DNA of 64,000 nucleotides from Tetrastigma voinierianum (Eukaryota; Streptophyta; Magnoliopsida; Vitales; Vitaceae). The stretch covers positions 496,001-560,000 of the forward strand of contig JAEQBH010005097.1 of the NCBI GenBank assembly GCA_016808115.1. The letters run 5' to 3'. This document shows, piece by piece, positions 1-11,819 of the stretch. The notes under the pieces were generated by a model that saw only the letters and a list, made by a program, of their open reading frames with translations, was not told the origin of the DNA and searched no databases. The position numbers and the translations under genes are program-made. The stretch's first letter is position 1. Each line of letters begins with the position of its first letter.

Positions 1-921
1 AAAATTACGCATTCTTTCAGCGAGACACGAAAAGCCTTTTTCTTTAAGGCAAGAAGTTATTTAGAAGTGGTCTGATATCAAAGCCCCTTAAACTTCCTAC
101 CATCCCTTAGCGAGCTTTAAATCAGTAGCAACCAAACCAATTGGCCTTAGGGTACTAAGTGTTGAGACACCCCTTAGGATTTACTTACTCTAAGGAAGGA
201 AGGCTATGAGGCTGGGCTCGCTCCTGTGACTTTTATTGTATTTTTTAGCTTCTTTGCCTTGATATTTTTCTGTTTTTTTCTTTTATTTTTTCTCATTCCT
301 TTTTCCATCCTCTTTTTTGATTTTCCAGCTTAACTCATTTCCAACGATTTGGGGTTGTTTTTCTTGAAGAAAAATAACTCCCTGACTACCCCTCACCACA
401 TTTCATAAAATTATGTTTCAAATCCTCTATGTTATGGGTGAGTTTGGTTCTTTGCGAGGATAATGATGTATAGGAAGGTTATTGGCTTCAAATTTGAGTT
501 TCTTATAAATAAATTTCGGCTCTTTAAGGCTGGCATTCTGTCTTATGAAGTATAATACGCCGTACATAATCAGCAGGAGTTAACCCGAAAGAGTATTCTT
601 TCCAAGGATGGCCTATATCATTTACAGATTGTTGTGTTACCTGGGGATTGACCTCGGCAATAATAGAACAAGTTCTAGAACCTCTGGAGATCAAAATTAG
701 ATGGATTCTCATAAACCTTCTTTAACTTGGCTTGAGAAGCTGCTCAAAGGAGTATAGTGACTAAATGTGGATTTTAGAAACCAATGACTAAATAGCATTA
801 AATAGATAACTCATTAAACATTAATCCTATTATCTCTGTATTATCCATATCAAGGGTTCATTTATGGTCCTCATTAAACATCTAACAACTCAATAAAACT
901 AATTAACTCAATAAACTCTAA

Positions 922-996
<75 letters not shown>

Positions 997-2727
997 CTCT
1001 CTATATAATAAAAAACTAAGATGTAAGTTGAAAGCATCAAACAAAGTCATTATCCATATTATCCATAAAACCCACTAGAAAAATTTCATCTCAAAGATTA
1101 ACATGCTTGCAACATGTAGTGATCATAATCAGTAATAAATCAAACTTTCCCCAGGCTTTGAGATGAATATTATCCTAATTGTCTAGCAATGAGCAACAGG
1201 AAGCAATAAAGTAAAAGGGTAATAGGGAGAGTTGGGAAAACTGAACTCCCCTTTCTAGTCTCGGCCACTTTGAATAGAAACCTTGAAGATTTTCAAACCT
1301 TGACATTGGTATACTACCCACATAATCTGATCTTTTGCTCTTACAAACTAGTCATGACAACATGTGAAACTTTAAACTTACTTTATTATGAAAATTCTAA
1401 CAAATGAAGTTAAAACACTACTGGAATTTTCATCCCAGTAGTAAAAAAAAAAAAAACAACAACAACAACAAATGAAGTAATTAAAAATAGACAAAGGACA
1501 AAGAAAAGAGTGGATAGAATCCTTATTACTTAGCTTGGGTTGCCTCCCAAGATGCTGCTCCATTTGTAGAGTCCAACTAGACTCATTGGAAAAATACTAG
1601 TGCTTTTGTTGACCAATCACATCCATCTTGGACAACACTTTCTTTCATAACCATTCAACAGGATGATTTCTTCAGTTTTGAAAGGAAAATCGGAGAATCC
1701 TTTAATTGTGGCTAGTGGTTTAGCACAATTTCTTCAAAACAGTCCCTTTTATGTGATGCAGATGCAAACATTTTGTGTAGGGGACTGTTTAAACATATGC
1801 CCTTTTGATGAAACAAGCTGTACCATTTTTACGTACATGGTTCTTTCTTGCTCCGTCGAAGAGTAATGGTTGGTGAAACTTGAACTTGCTTTCTCCTCAC
1901 CTGAAACAAGGTGAGTTCACTTGTTGATGTCAATCCATGCTTGGCTTGAGGAAGTAAAGTGCTATATCTTCAAATTTTTTGATTCCTTTAATGCCCCTAA
2001 GCCACAAAAAGACATGGGAGACCAGTATGATCTCACGAGGCGTTTCAATATGTCTCATTGACTTTCCTTAACAGATTTCAATTTATCCGCTGTGACTTTT
2101 ATTCTCTAAGTTGTTTTTAGAATTTTTCTCTCAATTTCACAGCTCATTTCTTCTTTACCAGTTGGGATAAGAATTTACTTTTTGAGAGTATCCATGCATT
2201 CATGGGATTTGTGAAGTTTTACTAGGAGAGGTCTGAGATTTTCCTTGAATCTTGGACAGGGTGTCTATTTGAGCTTCGTTTTCAATCTAGCACTAGTGTT
2301 GACTTGGAAGACATCTAAATCTGGAAATTTTACTCACGAGACTAATCATCTTCTTGAAGCTATCCGTGTAGATAGAGTCTACTCTTGAGGGGAACAACTC
2401 TTGCTACGAAATGTGGGATTTGACCTCTCTTGATAAAAGCAAATGCTTTCTTGTTCCATGAGTAGTCATTGTGAACTTTTAGTCCAAATAATGAATGAAG
2501 TCAAGCTTAGCTTCTATGGGCAAGTCTATCTTCCATGAATATTCCTCCATAAGTACCTACAAATAAGAAGAAAATAAAAGAAAATAAGTACAAAAATACT
2601 AATAGTAAAAAAATTTTTTTAACTAAGAAACAAATCACAATAAAAATAAAAATAAAAATAAAAATTGCCTAAATTCGCAAATCTCTGTTCTTCAAAATGT
2701 CAACTTCAATGAGAGAAAGTGAACCGT
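1..2727 (-). mobile_element. Leader/internal remnant of an Athila/Tat-like Gypsy element
   Basis: AT-rich DNA without a credible long ORF. It lies directly downstream (minus sense) of a tRNA-type primer-binding site, where the untranslated leader and gag start of an Athila/Tat-type element are expected. The stretch near 1525-1550, which reads CTTGGGAGGCAACCC on the minus strand, is a motif I associate with this type of leader. No gag domain could be read, so the assignment rests on position next to the primer-binding site and LTR. Short ORFs here look like chance frames. Confidence 0.45.
925..1002. repeat. (AT)n microsatellite with (CT)n tail
   Basis: An uninterrupted AT dinucleotide run of about 34 units (925-992) passes into about five CT units. 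Length is likely polymorphic. Confidence 0.98.
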
Positions 2728-2729
2728 AA

Positions 2730-2746
2730 TCCCGGCAATGGCGCGA
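2730..2746 (-). other. Primer-binding site of Athila/Tat-like element
   Basis: Minus strand reads TCGCGCCATTGCCGGGA. It is close to TGGCGCCGTTGCCGGGGA, the site commonly seen in plant Athila/Tat elements and complementary to a tRNA 3' end (tRNA-Asp type). There are two substitutions and one missing G. It lies a few bases inside the proposed LTR end at 2753, which fixes the element's orientation as minus. Confidence 0.7.
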
Positions 2747-3088
2747 AAAACTTGTTGACCCGATTTTCCGACTACGGGCGCGAATATGAACTAAAGTCCA
2801 CCATTGCCAGTGCAAGCTTGTTGGGACCAAATTGTAACACCCCAGGTATATATGATTTTATAGCATGTTTTGGGTATAATAAGTAAATATATTTTCGAAT
2901 AAAATGTGCTAAAAATAAAATTTGGGCTCCGAATTTATACGAAAGGCAGTAAATTGGTCATTCACCAATTTAGGACCCAATTCGTAATTCAAGAAAGATT
3001 AAGGCCAAAAATTAGATTAACATATATTGTAGTGCAAATAATTGAGTGATGGAGGACTAAAGTGCGAAGAATAAAGGAGGAAATTAAC

Positions 3089-3097
3089 TATAAATAG
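3089..3097 (+). promoter_or_regulatory. Putative TATA box of the solo LTR
   Basis: TATAAATAG lies 256 bp inside the LTR and is followed by a purine-rich stretch, the usual arrangement of an LTR promoter. Activity cannot be judged from sequence. Confidence 0.5.
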
Positions 3098-3639
3098 GAG
3101 GTGCAGGAAGCAAAAATATCTCATCTTTGGTGTCATTTTGGAATAGTGAAAGGAAAGAGAAAAGATAAGGGAAAGAGGAAAGAAGAAAGGGAAGAAAGAG
3201 GGAAGACCAAGAAAAGGTAGTTTTATGATTTTTGGTATGGAAGTCTAGTTTTTGTATGGAGTTGGTATGGTTTGGGTATGGAAACTAAAGTTTGTATGGG
3301 TGGTATGGTTCAAGTATGGAATTTATCTAAAATGTATGGATACATGTTTGGGTGGTATGGATTCAAGTCACGGAGTTGTCAAAATGTGGATGCATGTTTG
3401 GGTTGTATGGATTCTTGTAGAAACCTAGCCTAATCCCACTTCTTTGATGAATTTTGAGTTTAATGAAACCACAATTGGTATTAGAAAGATATGTAAAGAT
3501 AGTATAGGTGTTCTTTTCTGAGTTTTTTTGAAGGTAAACTACTCCTACCCTATAATTAAAGCGTGTTAGGGTTGGGAAAACGAGGTTTGTTAGATGTATA
3601 TCCAAGGGAAGTCCCTTGAGTTGATTATAGTCCATAAGA

Positions 3640-4815
3640 AGTGTTTAGAGAATTTTAGAGTGAGTTTTGGGGATTTTTGGAATGAAAAGCAGGTAGAAAA
3701 TTAGGGAAAATGTTACGACACGCACAGGCGTGAGTGCTGTTCGCAGCAGATTTTACGCTTTTGTCTACAACCGGACGGCCATAACTTCTTAGTCTGAAGT
3801 CGATTTGAGTGTTCTTGAACTCTATCTTAAAGCCCATTCAAAGAGTCTAGAGAATCTATCATATATATATTGATATAATATTGAGCTTATAGTACACCAG
3901 AAAATGACAAGACAGTGGCTCTTAACAACTCGCTCATAGTCTTTACCAGGTTGCTGATTTTCTTCACGACTTGCAACTTGCATAACTCCTTCGGTAGGAC
4001 TTCGTTATGGGTATTCTTGGACTCTATGGAAAGCCCTTTGAGTCTAGAATCTATCCATATATAGATTGATATAATATTGAGCTTATAGTACACCCGAAAA
4101 TGACAAAAGGCGAGTGGTTGTTCTTTGTAACTGCTGCGAGTCTTTGATTCGGCGATTTTTCTTCATGGCTCATAACATAACTCATGGAGCGGACTTCGTT
4201 ATGGGTATTCTGTTTATATGAAAGATTTCTTTTGAGTCTAGAATCTATCCATATATAGATTGATATAATATTGGAAGCTTATAGTACGCAGAAAATGAAA
4301 AGGCGATTGTTCTTCTTCAACTGCTTCTGGTCTTTGCCAGTTGCTGATTTTTCTTCTGACTTGCAACTTGCATAACTCCTTTGGTGGGACTTCGTTATGG
4401 CTATTCTTAGACTCTATGGAAAGCCCTTTGAGTCTGCGAATCCTATCCATATATATATTGATATATTGAGCTTATAGTACGAAAATGACAAAAGGCGTTA
4501 GGCTGCTAGCTGCTGGCGAGTCTTCTGAATTCTTAATTTTCTTCACTGACTTACAACTTGCATAACTCCTTAGTTGAGACCGTTATGGTATTTTTGGACT
4601 CTGTAAAATCCTTTTGAGTCTAGAATCTATCGCCTATAGATTGGTATAATATTGAGCTTATATTGCCAAAATGACAAAAAATGGAGTGGGGCTGTGCGGA
4701 GTGCTGGGTTCAAGCGATTTTCTTCACGACTTCTGGCATAACTCCTTCGTTAGGACTCCGTTATTGGTATTCTTGGATTCTATGGAGCTCATTGGAGTCT
4801 AGAATCTAACCATAT
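3640..4815 (+). repeat. About 190-bp tandem repeats inside the solo LTR
   Basis: The anchor GAGTCTAGAATCTATC recurs at about 3843, 4040, 4234, 4430, 4616 and 4795, giving spacings of 197, 194, 196, 186 and 179 bp. Each unit also carries a CATAACTCCTT...GACTTCGTTATGG block. There are about five degenerate copies. Confidence 0.9.
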
Positions 4816-6227
4816 ATATTAATGGCATTTGGTGCCATATCTTATCTGAAATTTGAATTGTTATACCAAGTGTCACTGTCATTGGTTAGGAAGTTGTCAG
4901 AATATAGTAGAAAGGATGTAGATATGAACAAGAAATAGCAATATATGTAGATTTGATATGTCAAGGAGTATAGATAAGAAAAGTACCTACAGGTATCAAA
5001 GGAAGAGTCTCTGTTCTATACTCCTACGGGAGATAGGACAATCTGATAAAGAACAAGAAAACCGTACAAGTATAGGAATGTATAGGTATAGGTTATAAGA
5101 TATGATAGTCTGATAAAGTACATGAAGATATAAGTTAATAAGATATAAGATGTTACAAGTAGATGACATGATATGAATATAAGAGTATATGATATGAATA
5201 TATGATTGTCATACATAAACGAATAGATGGAACATGATAGGAACACATGAATGAGTAAGCATACATGACAGAAATATAGAAAATTACATGAATAAATAAA
5301 TCATGATAGAAACGCATAAGAATATGATGCATAAATGATATAAAGGGATATGAATAGATAAATATATATATGAATATATGAATACAAGAGTGCATAGATG
5401 CATTCATGATATATGATAGGATTACATATGATACGAAGACAAAACTAAATGATAGAAAAAGATATGAATATACGTATTGTAAAGAAATGTGAGAACAACA
5501 ATACGAAGCTAAGAAATATGGGAAGGTATTACAGACGAAATAAATAAATGTGTATATCTCATCAGCATACAGATAACAACAGTTATTCATGTAGATGAGA
5601 TATGTACAGAAAATGTAATAAAATGGATTATGCCTTAGAACACAGTAGAGAGGATAGATGGGCATGCTATTAGGGAAAAACAAGTCTCTGACATGCGATC
5701 GGTTGACGCATTTGGGTCGTTATAAACGCCGGGCCGCATAGATGGTGTCTGGAAATCTGATGATACGCGGCATATGGGCCCTTATAGACCATTGTTTCGT
5801 GCGGTGAGTATGCGCCGGGCCCATATAGTTTCAGCTATCCACTTCTAAGGTTTATGCGGGCACGAAACATAAAACAAATGATTTGAATATGACCACGTGA
5901 AAAGATATGATATGATCGAGAAACATAGCCTTTGTTGTCTTGATGATAAGTTTGTAACATGAGATTATACGATCAGAGCATGATATATGAAAATGTATAA
6001 GAATGTAAAATGATGCGAAAAGTTAATATGATAATACAGTATATAGAAAAGTACAAGATGATAGTATATAGAAATATATTGATATATAGAAAATTACATA
6101 GTACATGAAGCGATGCGCTGAATATAGTATATGGAAAGTACAAAGATACGATCACCGCAAAAAGAAGTATATGAACAAATCTGATTACATGAAAGAAAGT
6201 AATATGAAAAGTATAACAGGAAAACAA

Positions 6228-6350
6228 TATATGAAAATAGTACATGAACAGTACATGAATACAGTATATGAAATTAGTACATGAACAGTACATGATAACA
6301 GTACGTGAAAACAGTACACGATGACAGTACATGATAACAGTACATGAAAA
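6228..6350 (+). repeat. Short AGTACATGA-type repeats
   Basis: About nine degenerate copies of a 13-17-bp unit built on CAGTACATGA lie near the 3' end of the solo LTR. Confidence 0.85.
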
Positions 6351-8287
6351 TAGAACATAACAAATGGTATAGTATATAACCGGAAGTAATATATGTATAC
6401 GAATATGACATTCATAGAATGGGATATATGAACCATTGAAAGATAATAGATCAAATGATTAAAATAAGAATAAAAATAAATGATATGAAAGGTTATGTCA
6501 AAACGTCCTTATTAGAAAGTGTATGTTATGTAAATGATAAGATAAATGTATTTGTTGAAAGCGATCATAGTTATTAGTCGTCTTGTATATGTTTCCCACT
6601 AAAGCGTAAGCAGCACGGGTTTTTAATCAGAATTGTGAAAGTATAAACCGAGAAGACAAGGATAGAGGTGAGGACATCTCACATCAGCGAGACGAGACCG
6701 GCTCGAGAGATAGGTGCTCATGCAGCCTTGCAAACTACATGACCTGGAATAGATACAAAGTTTTGTATATTGAGGAAGTAACGGGACTCGGTGTATGAAC
6801 ATGAATACCACTACGGTGGTACTTATAATGTAAATGTAAATGCTTTTTTTTTTTATTTGTGAAAAAGGCAGGTACAAGTTAAAGGAGTCCCTAGTTCGAC
6901 ACGATGTCGCGTACTTGCTCCAGCATGAGGCGAGGAGTGCAGAGCATAAACACAAATGATGTATTATATGTGAAAATATGGCCAAGGGAGTGAATGTGAT
7001 AAATACTCAAAAACTGATTTGAAACAAAAGTAAGTGTACTGAAAATTGAAATGAAAAGTATGCAACTTTCATCCCCTTCAGTAAGTGCACGAGGTCATAC
7101 AGTAATAAAGAGTGGACTCTAAGAAGTCGGGATCTAGTACCCACGAGGATTAGAGGCTCTCTCTAATTGGAATTTGATCACTCCGATTACAAGGGCTCTT
7201 CACTATTTAGGCGACCAAGTAGGATGTCGAATAAAATCAATTTAATTGAAACAAAAACTGATTTAAAACTAATCCTAAAGTCTACCAAATAAACAACTAC
7301 CAATTTAAGGTATGAAGAGAGGCCTTTGGGATGAGATATTATTTACAAAACGAGTTTGCATTTCCTTAAAAGCACAACATTTGTGAGTTCAATGCTCGTT
7401 GTCCAAGAAGCGATGTGTGCAACTGGATTTCTCCATACACCATACATTTCACTATCTTTTATATATTTCTGTACTAGACCAAATGGGTCTAAATAGCTTC
7501 GCATAGAATAGGCCCTCTTTAAGATTTGATTGTTTTTCTTTTTCAATGCTTCTATAACCATTCTTAGAATTGAAGAATTCTTGCCTGTAAACGAGGATTT
7601 ATCTGAATGTACCGATATAGTGAGTATCTCAGTAATGAAATCCCAATAAAGTTATATATCATTTGATTAGATACATCTTGTGAGATCAGTCATTCATGAG
7701 ATTGAAATTGAGAATATACAAACATCGCCTGATACATCATCTAAAATTAATTCTCACACCATGAGTAAATTAGTGATTTATCAAAGTAATCTTCGAGTTC
7801 GTGGTTCCATAATATTAGTCTAACATACCCCCGATTCTTTGCTCTTTACTCACTTAGGAATCTTTATCTATATCTTACTCGTGCCTCATAAAATCAAAGC
7901 AAGGAATACATAACTATTTTCTGGAAATTATGGCTCACTAATATTCTAGGAGTTAATTATATGAATAATTTTGCGATAATATAAATTAGGTCTTCAAACC
8001 CCTGAAAATAGCGAGAATGCAAATCTGAATGTTGACAATTAATCCCCAACCACTGAGGGTATTACAATGTTCCATTACTTGGATTCCAATAATCACTAAT
8101 CAAACAAAATTAAGAAAATAAAGAAAGGTATCAAGGGCAGAGTGAGAGAAATATCGATTTTGTTCAATCTTTGTCGAATAATGTAGAAATTTGAATCTAT
8201 CTTGCTCTGACAAGAAATCCCTCTTCAATACAAATAAAATCTACTTAAAACTTACTCTAAGATCTACTAAAAATCAAAATCTGCAAA

Positions 8288-8318
<31 letters not shown>

Positions 8319-9113
8319 AAACTAAAAAATGGGCGAAGTTTAGAAAAGCCCCATGAGAGTGTTCATCACTCTTGCCCTCAAACCTAAAAACGCGTATTTA
8401 TAGTACTAGGGTGAAGTGGGCTTGAAAACGAGCCAAAATATCAATTTTCGGACTTTTCTGGTTTTTCCAGCATTTGAGTCGTGACATCAGCATTTTAAGT
8501 CATGACATCAACATTTATGATCGTGACATCGGCATTTTAGTCGCAACATCGACATTTGAAGCTGTTCTTGGCTCACATCATGAACAATCATAACATAAAA
8601 TTTTATGTCAGCTACAATTTTTTTTTTTTGCTTTGTTAGGATTATTTTTTTATGTCTCAACTGCTCTAATTCATTTTATGTTCGAATAATTTTATTTTTT
8701 GGCTGTCTATTTATAAATTTTATTTGTCACGACATTCTTTTTGCTAAACACTAGTTTTTCTTCTCCAACTTGTCAGGACCATAACTTCTTCGTTTTAACT
8801 CAGATTTGGGCATGTGACATATCGTTGGAAAACTCTTTGGATGTAGAATACAATCATAGGGGAATTTGAACCATTTGATGTTCCATTTGGTACAGAAAAA
8901 TTCATCTTCCCAGTGGCGCACTGTGAGACACCCAGTTGACTCTTCTTTTGTATATATATCGCTCATTTCTTGTCAAATCACTTGCTTTTCATCAATAATC
9001 CTAGAAAACCAAGTCTAGAGGAAATGTTATGAGTTTTACATGAATATGGATATAAAATGCTCAAAATAGCTTGTGAAATGAACTCAAAACATAGATGAGT
9101 TTTACACTCATCA

Positions 9114-10797
9114 GTAACCAACTTTAAAAAAAAAACTAATAAAATAAAAAACTAAAGGCCAAAATAAAACTAATGCAATACAATTAGGTAATAATGAAAA
9201 AATTATTAAGTAATAATGACAAGTAATGATGAGAAAATTGAATAAGTAATAATGAAAGAAAGTTATAAATCATGAATAATATGCATGGTGAATTTGTGTG
9301 TGCATTGGAGTGACCGTGAAAATGTCAATGTGTAATGAGAGAAAATTGAAGGATTTGTGTGTGCAGTGAGAGGATACATTTCTAAAAAATGATAGAAATT
9401 AAGAGGATTTGGGGATTTGTATGTATAGTGTGAGTGTAAGTGCCCATGTCACATCCCAAAACCCACCACTAGGGGCATGACTATCAATTATACCTCAAGC
9501 CTAAAGGCTTAAAGTGTTAAACAACACAAACCTTCCTTGTAACTGGATTTTGTCTAATTATCAAACACATGTTCAGAGTTAATGCTTAACTTTCTAAATT
9601 CATAAATTCTCCAAATTTAACATTTCATGCCGACAAAAAAATTGTTTATAAATCTTCAAATCTCAATTATGACTATCAAATAAAGCTATTTAGAATATAA
9701 CAATATTTAGAATATCCTAAATCAAACTTTGAACTAATATAAAAACCAATGTTATTATCCAAGTGTATAACATCATTTACAACTAAGTAAATGATAGGCA
9801 ACAAGGTTTATGAATGTCACGACATAAGTGTAAGGTCTTAGGTCTTCATCCCTGTTGAGTTTGTCGCAACATTCCTACCTTGTATTCTTCTTGAGTCATT
9901 GTCACGACAAGGTTTTGAAATGTCACGACATAATTTCCATACCTTTTAGTGTTAGCCTCTAAACTATATGTCGCGACATAGTTTTGAAATGTCGTGACAT
10001 TTTTCATGCCTTGATCGTTTCACTCTCTGAAATGTTTGTCGCAACATCAAAATATTTGTTATGACAAACTCAATCATGATTTTCCTTCATTATCTGCCAG
10101 TTTCTGTCACGACAAAATTTCTTCCTTTTGCAATTCTCTATGTTGCGACATTGTGTACTAAACCAGTTTCTCTCTTCATTTGTCGCGGCTTGAGTTTTCA
10201 CTTGTCATGACAAAGTTTTTCTACCATTTTCCCTATTCTTTGTCGCAACAAAATTATCAAATGTCGCGACATTCTTCTGGCCTTCCATCCTCAGTTTTGT
10301 TGCGAATTCCTTTCCATGTCACGATAGAATTCTGGTGCTTCTTCAAAAGCTCTTCTCATGCAATGTCGCTACAATAATCAAATGTCGGGACAATACCTTT
10401 GCTTTCAGACTTCCATTGTGTCGTGACATTCATTTCTATATTGCAAAATTTTTCTTGTACTTCTTCTCATATTAGCCATGATGGAATTGGCAAAAATGTC
10501 GCGACAATCTTCATTTATCATCTTGCACTGCTTTTGTCTTTGTTGCGATATGATTCTACTTGTTGCGACAAACTTTTGCAAGTTGCCTTGGGGTTTTGTC
10601 GCGACATTGTAAAATTATGTCCTGATATTTTCCATTTTCCTGCTTTAGCCATTTTTCTTTGCTTGTCCACTCTTTTCGGCTTCTTTACATTTAAAACACG
10701 CAAAACATAAATGCAGGTGAAGGTACATAATTCATCATTGAATTGGACCTTAAAATCTCAAATATGCATGAAAATGGATGAGTTTTGGACTTATCAA
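9114..10797 (-). mobile_element. Athila/Tat-like LTR fragment with palindrome array
   Basis: On the minus strand it starts TGATAAGTCCAAAACTCATCC at 10797. From there it resembles the LTR starting at 53068 (same terminal foldback, then a shared stretch including ATGGCTAA). The element of the preceding LTR appears inserted into it at 9113/9114, because the sequence resumes in mid-LTR style with a CTAATAAAATAAAAACTAAA block. The segment from 9449 (TGTCACATCCC) looks like the end of yet another LTR, which I could not delimit. The minus frame 10518-10703 is a chance ORF. At 10797 it joins an integrase reading frame. Confidence 0.55.
9815..10628. repeat. Array of TGTCGCGACA-type imperfect palindromes
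   Basis: About two dozen 10-bp sites match or approximate TGTCGCGACA within 0.8 kb. Perfect copies occur near 9969, 10261, 10497 and 10597. Most variants are TGTCACGACA, TGTCGTGACA, TGTCGCAACA or TGTTGCGACA, that is, C-to-T or G-to-A changes in the two central CpGs. Flanks are often AAA or ATT. The sites are unevenly spaced (20-60 bp) and the spacers are unrelated. Confidence 0.9.
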
Positions 10798-10854
10798 TTA
10801 TGTATCCAAATGGGTGGAAGCAATAGTTTGTCCTATAAATGATGCCAACACAGT
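10798..10854 (+). pseudogene. Integrase fragment, Athila/Tat-like (left part)
   Basis: The frame reads NYVSKWVEAIVCPINDANT, matching the start of the integrase core of plant Athila/Tat elements around the V-D-Y-V-S-K-W-V-E-A motif. It is cut on the left by the LTR ending at 10797 and on the right by the Gypsy element starting at 10855. The next part of the same core follows at 17034. Confidence 0.7.
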
Positions 10855-11798
10855 TGATGCAGGAGCTTCTATAAACACGCTAAACATTGGGAATTCAGCC
10901 CTAATTATTGAAGAATTGGATTGGGGAGGTCAAGATGCATTGAATACATGTGAAAACTCCTTTTTTGGACCTCATTTTGGGCCTTGGAAGGCAAAAAACG
11001 TGGTCGAACTTGGAATGAGCTTGTGTGGAAATATTGATTTTAGAAAGATTTGTAGTAAGATCTTACGGAGGATTTGTTTATGATTATGCTATATTTCTTT
11101 TAGAAATATTTGCTCCAATATTTTATTCTATCCCTTTTAGGAAGATTTTCTTCATTATTTTAGAAAAGTTTTCTTTTAGGAGTTGCTTTTGTAATTTAGA
11201 AAGTTTCTTTTCTAGTTAAAGTAAATTGCTTTATTTGATTTAGAAAGTATGAAGGACTATATATACCCCCTAATGTAGTCTTTTAAGGGCAGTTCAAGTT
11301 TACTAATATTTTCAAATTTCTCTTTTTAAGAGTTCTCTCTTGATCTCTTATCTCTCTTGGGTGCGGATTCCTTGAGGACCGAGTTCGTGGCTTCTCATAC
11401 CTAGGTGGATTCCTTGGTGTGAAGTCTTTGTCAGAGCTTATCAATCAGCGATCCATAGTTGAGTTGTGGCGCCTTCACTCTATCATCTATCTTGTGGATG
11501 GTTTCATTAGCCGGTAAGTAGCCACTTTTATTGCAAACTCTACTCTCCTCACCGTATTCTGGCTTTCCATAACCAATTTTTTCAGCATTTACCCAAAACT
11601 TTCCATATCTTTGTTCATCTTCTTTAAAACATTCATAAATACCATTTTTCCCTTATATACCACAAATACACATTCCCCTAACCCAGAAATCATAAACTCG
11701 TCCATAACTTTGTTTGTACACTGAAAACTACCCCGAGCCCATATTTTGGCTGACCCAGAAAACTTCTGAATCATCCATCAGGTCCCAACCTTGCATCA
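10855..11798 (+). mobile_element. 5' LTR of decayed Gypsy element
   Basis: This 944-bp LTR starts TGATGCAGGAGC, ends CTTGCATCA, and aligns along its length with 16102-17033, differing mainly by small indels. A TATATATA promoter box lies at 11258-11265. The primer-binding site follows directly. Flanks are ACAGT here and ACAAA beyond the 3' LTR, so a target duplication is not clear. Confidence 0.85.
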
Positions 11799-11802
11799 AA
11801 AG

Positions 11803-11814
11803 TGGTATCGAGGC
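11803..11814 (+). other. Primer-binding site (initiator tRNA-Met type)
   Basis: TGGTATCGAGGC lies 5 bp after the LTR. It approximates TGGTATCAGAGC, the complement of the plant initiator tRNA-Met 3' end, with one base missing. Confidence 0.75.
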
Positions 11815-11819
11815 TGAAA

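Larger units (their letters stand above)
2833..6952 (+). mobile_element. 4.12-kb solo LTR with perfect 5-bp target duplication
   Basis: The element starts TGTAACACCCCAGG and ends GCATAAACA, so it has TG...CA termini. It is flanked on both sides by CAAAT (2828-2832 and 6953-6957), the 5-bp duplication typical of LTR-retrotransposon integration. No second LTR copy, primer-binding site or coding sequence lies between the ends, so a solo LTR left by LTR-LTR recombination is the simplest reading. The TGTAACACCCC start, great length and internal tandem repeats fit Tekay/Del-type chromovirus LTRs. The host sequence reads through when the insert and one CAAAT are removed. ORFs within it (for example 5016-6454, minus) come from biased AT-rich repeats and are not genes. 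Confidence 0.85.
2753..9113 (-). mobile_element. Athila/Tat-like 5' LTR, split by a solo LTR
   Basis: On the minus strand the LTR starts TGATGAGTGTAAAACTCATC at 9113, a terminal self-complementary segment, and ends CAACA at 2753, next to the primer-binding site. The segment near 7086-7200, with a conserved CCACGAGG block on the plus strand, recurs in the related LTR at 53069-54242. Without the 4,125-bp insertion (solo LTR plus duplicated target) the LTR is about 2.2 kb. It carries a few TGTCGYGACA-type palindromes (8470-8560, 8727) and a 26-bp A-run (8285-8310). No coding is expected. The partner 3' LTR lies outside the window. Confidence 0.6.

Noticed and set aside
5016..6454. Several hydrophobic, Tyr/Phe/His-rich minus-strand ORFs up to 176 codons
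   Set aside because: They arise from biased TATGAATA/ACATGATA repeats within a defined solo LTR. No start context or domain.
7081..9118. Solo LTR from 7086 to 9113 with GTAAG/GTAAC flanks
   Set aside because: The flanks differ at one base, and the LTR more plausibly extends to the primer-binding site at 2730-2746 once the nested solo LTR is removed.
9815..10628. Regularly recurring palindromic 10-mers suggested a CRISPR-like array
   Set aside because: Repeats are only about 10 bp, spacers vary from about 10 to 60 bp, the DNA is plant nuclear and no cas-like gene is present. It is LTR sequence.
10518..10703. Lys-rich 61-codon minus ORF as a small gene
   Set aside because: Lies inside LTR sequence; the related LTR at 52870-53068 does not keep the frame.
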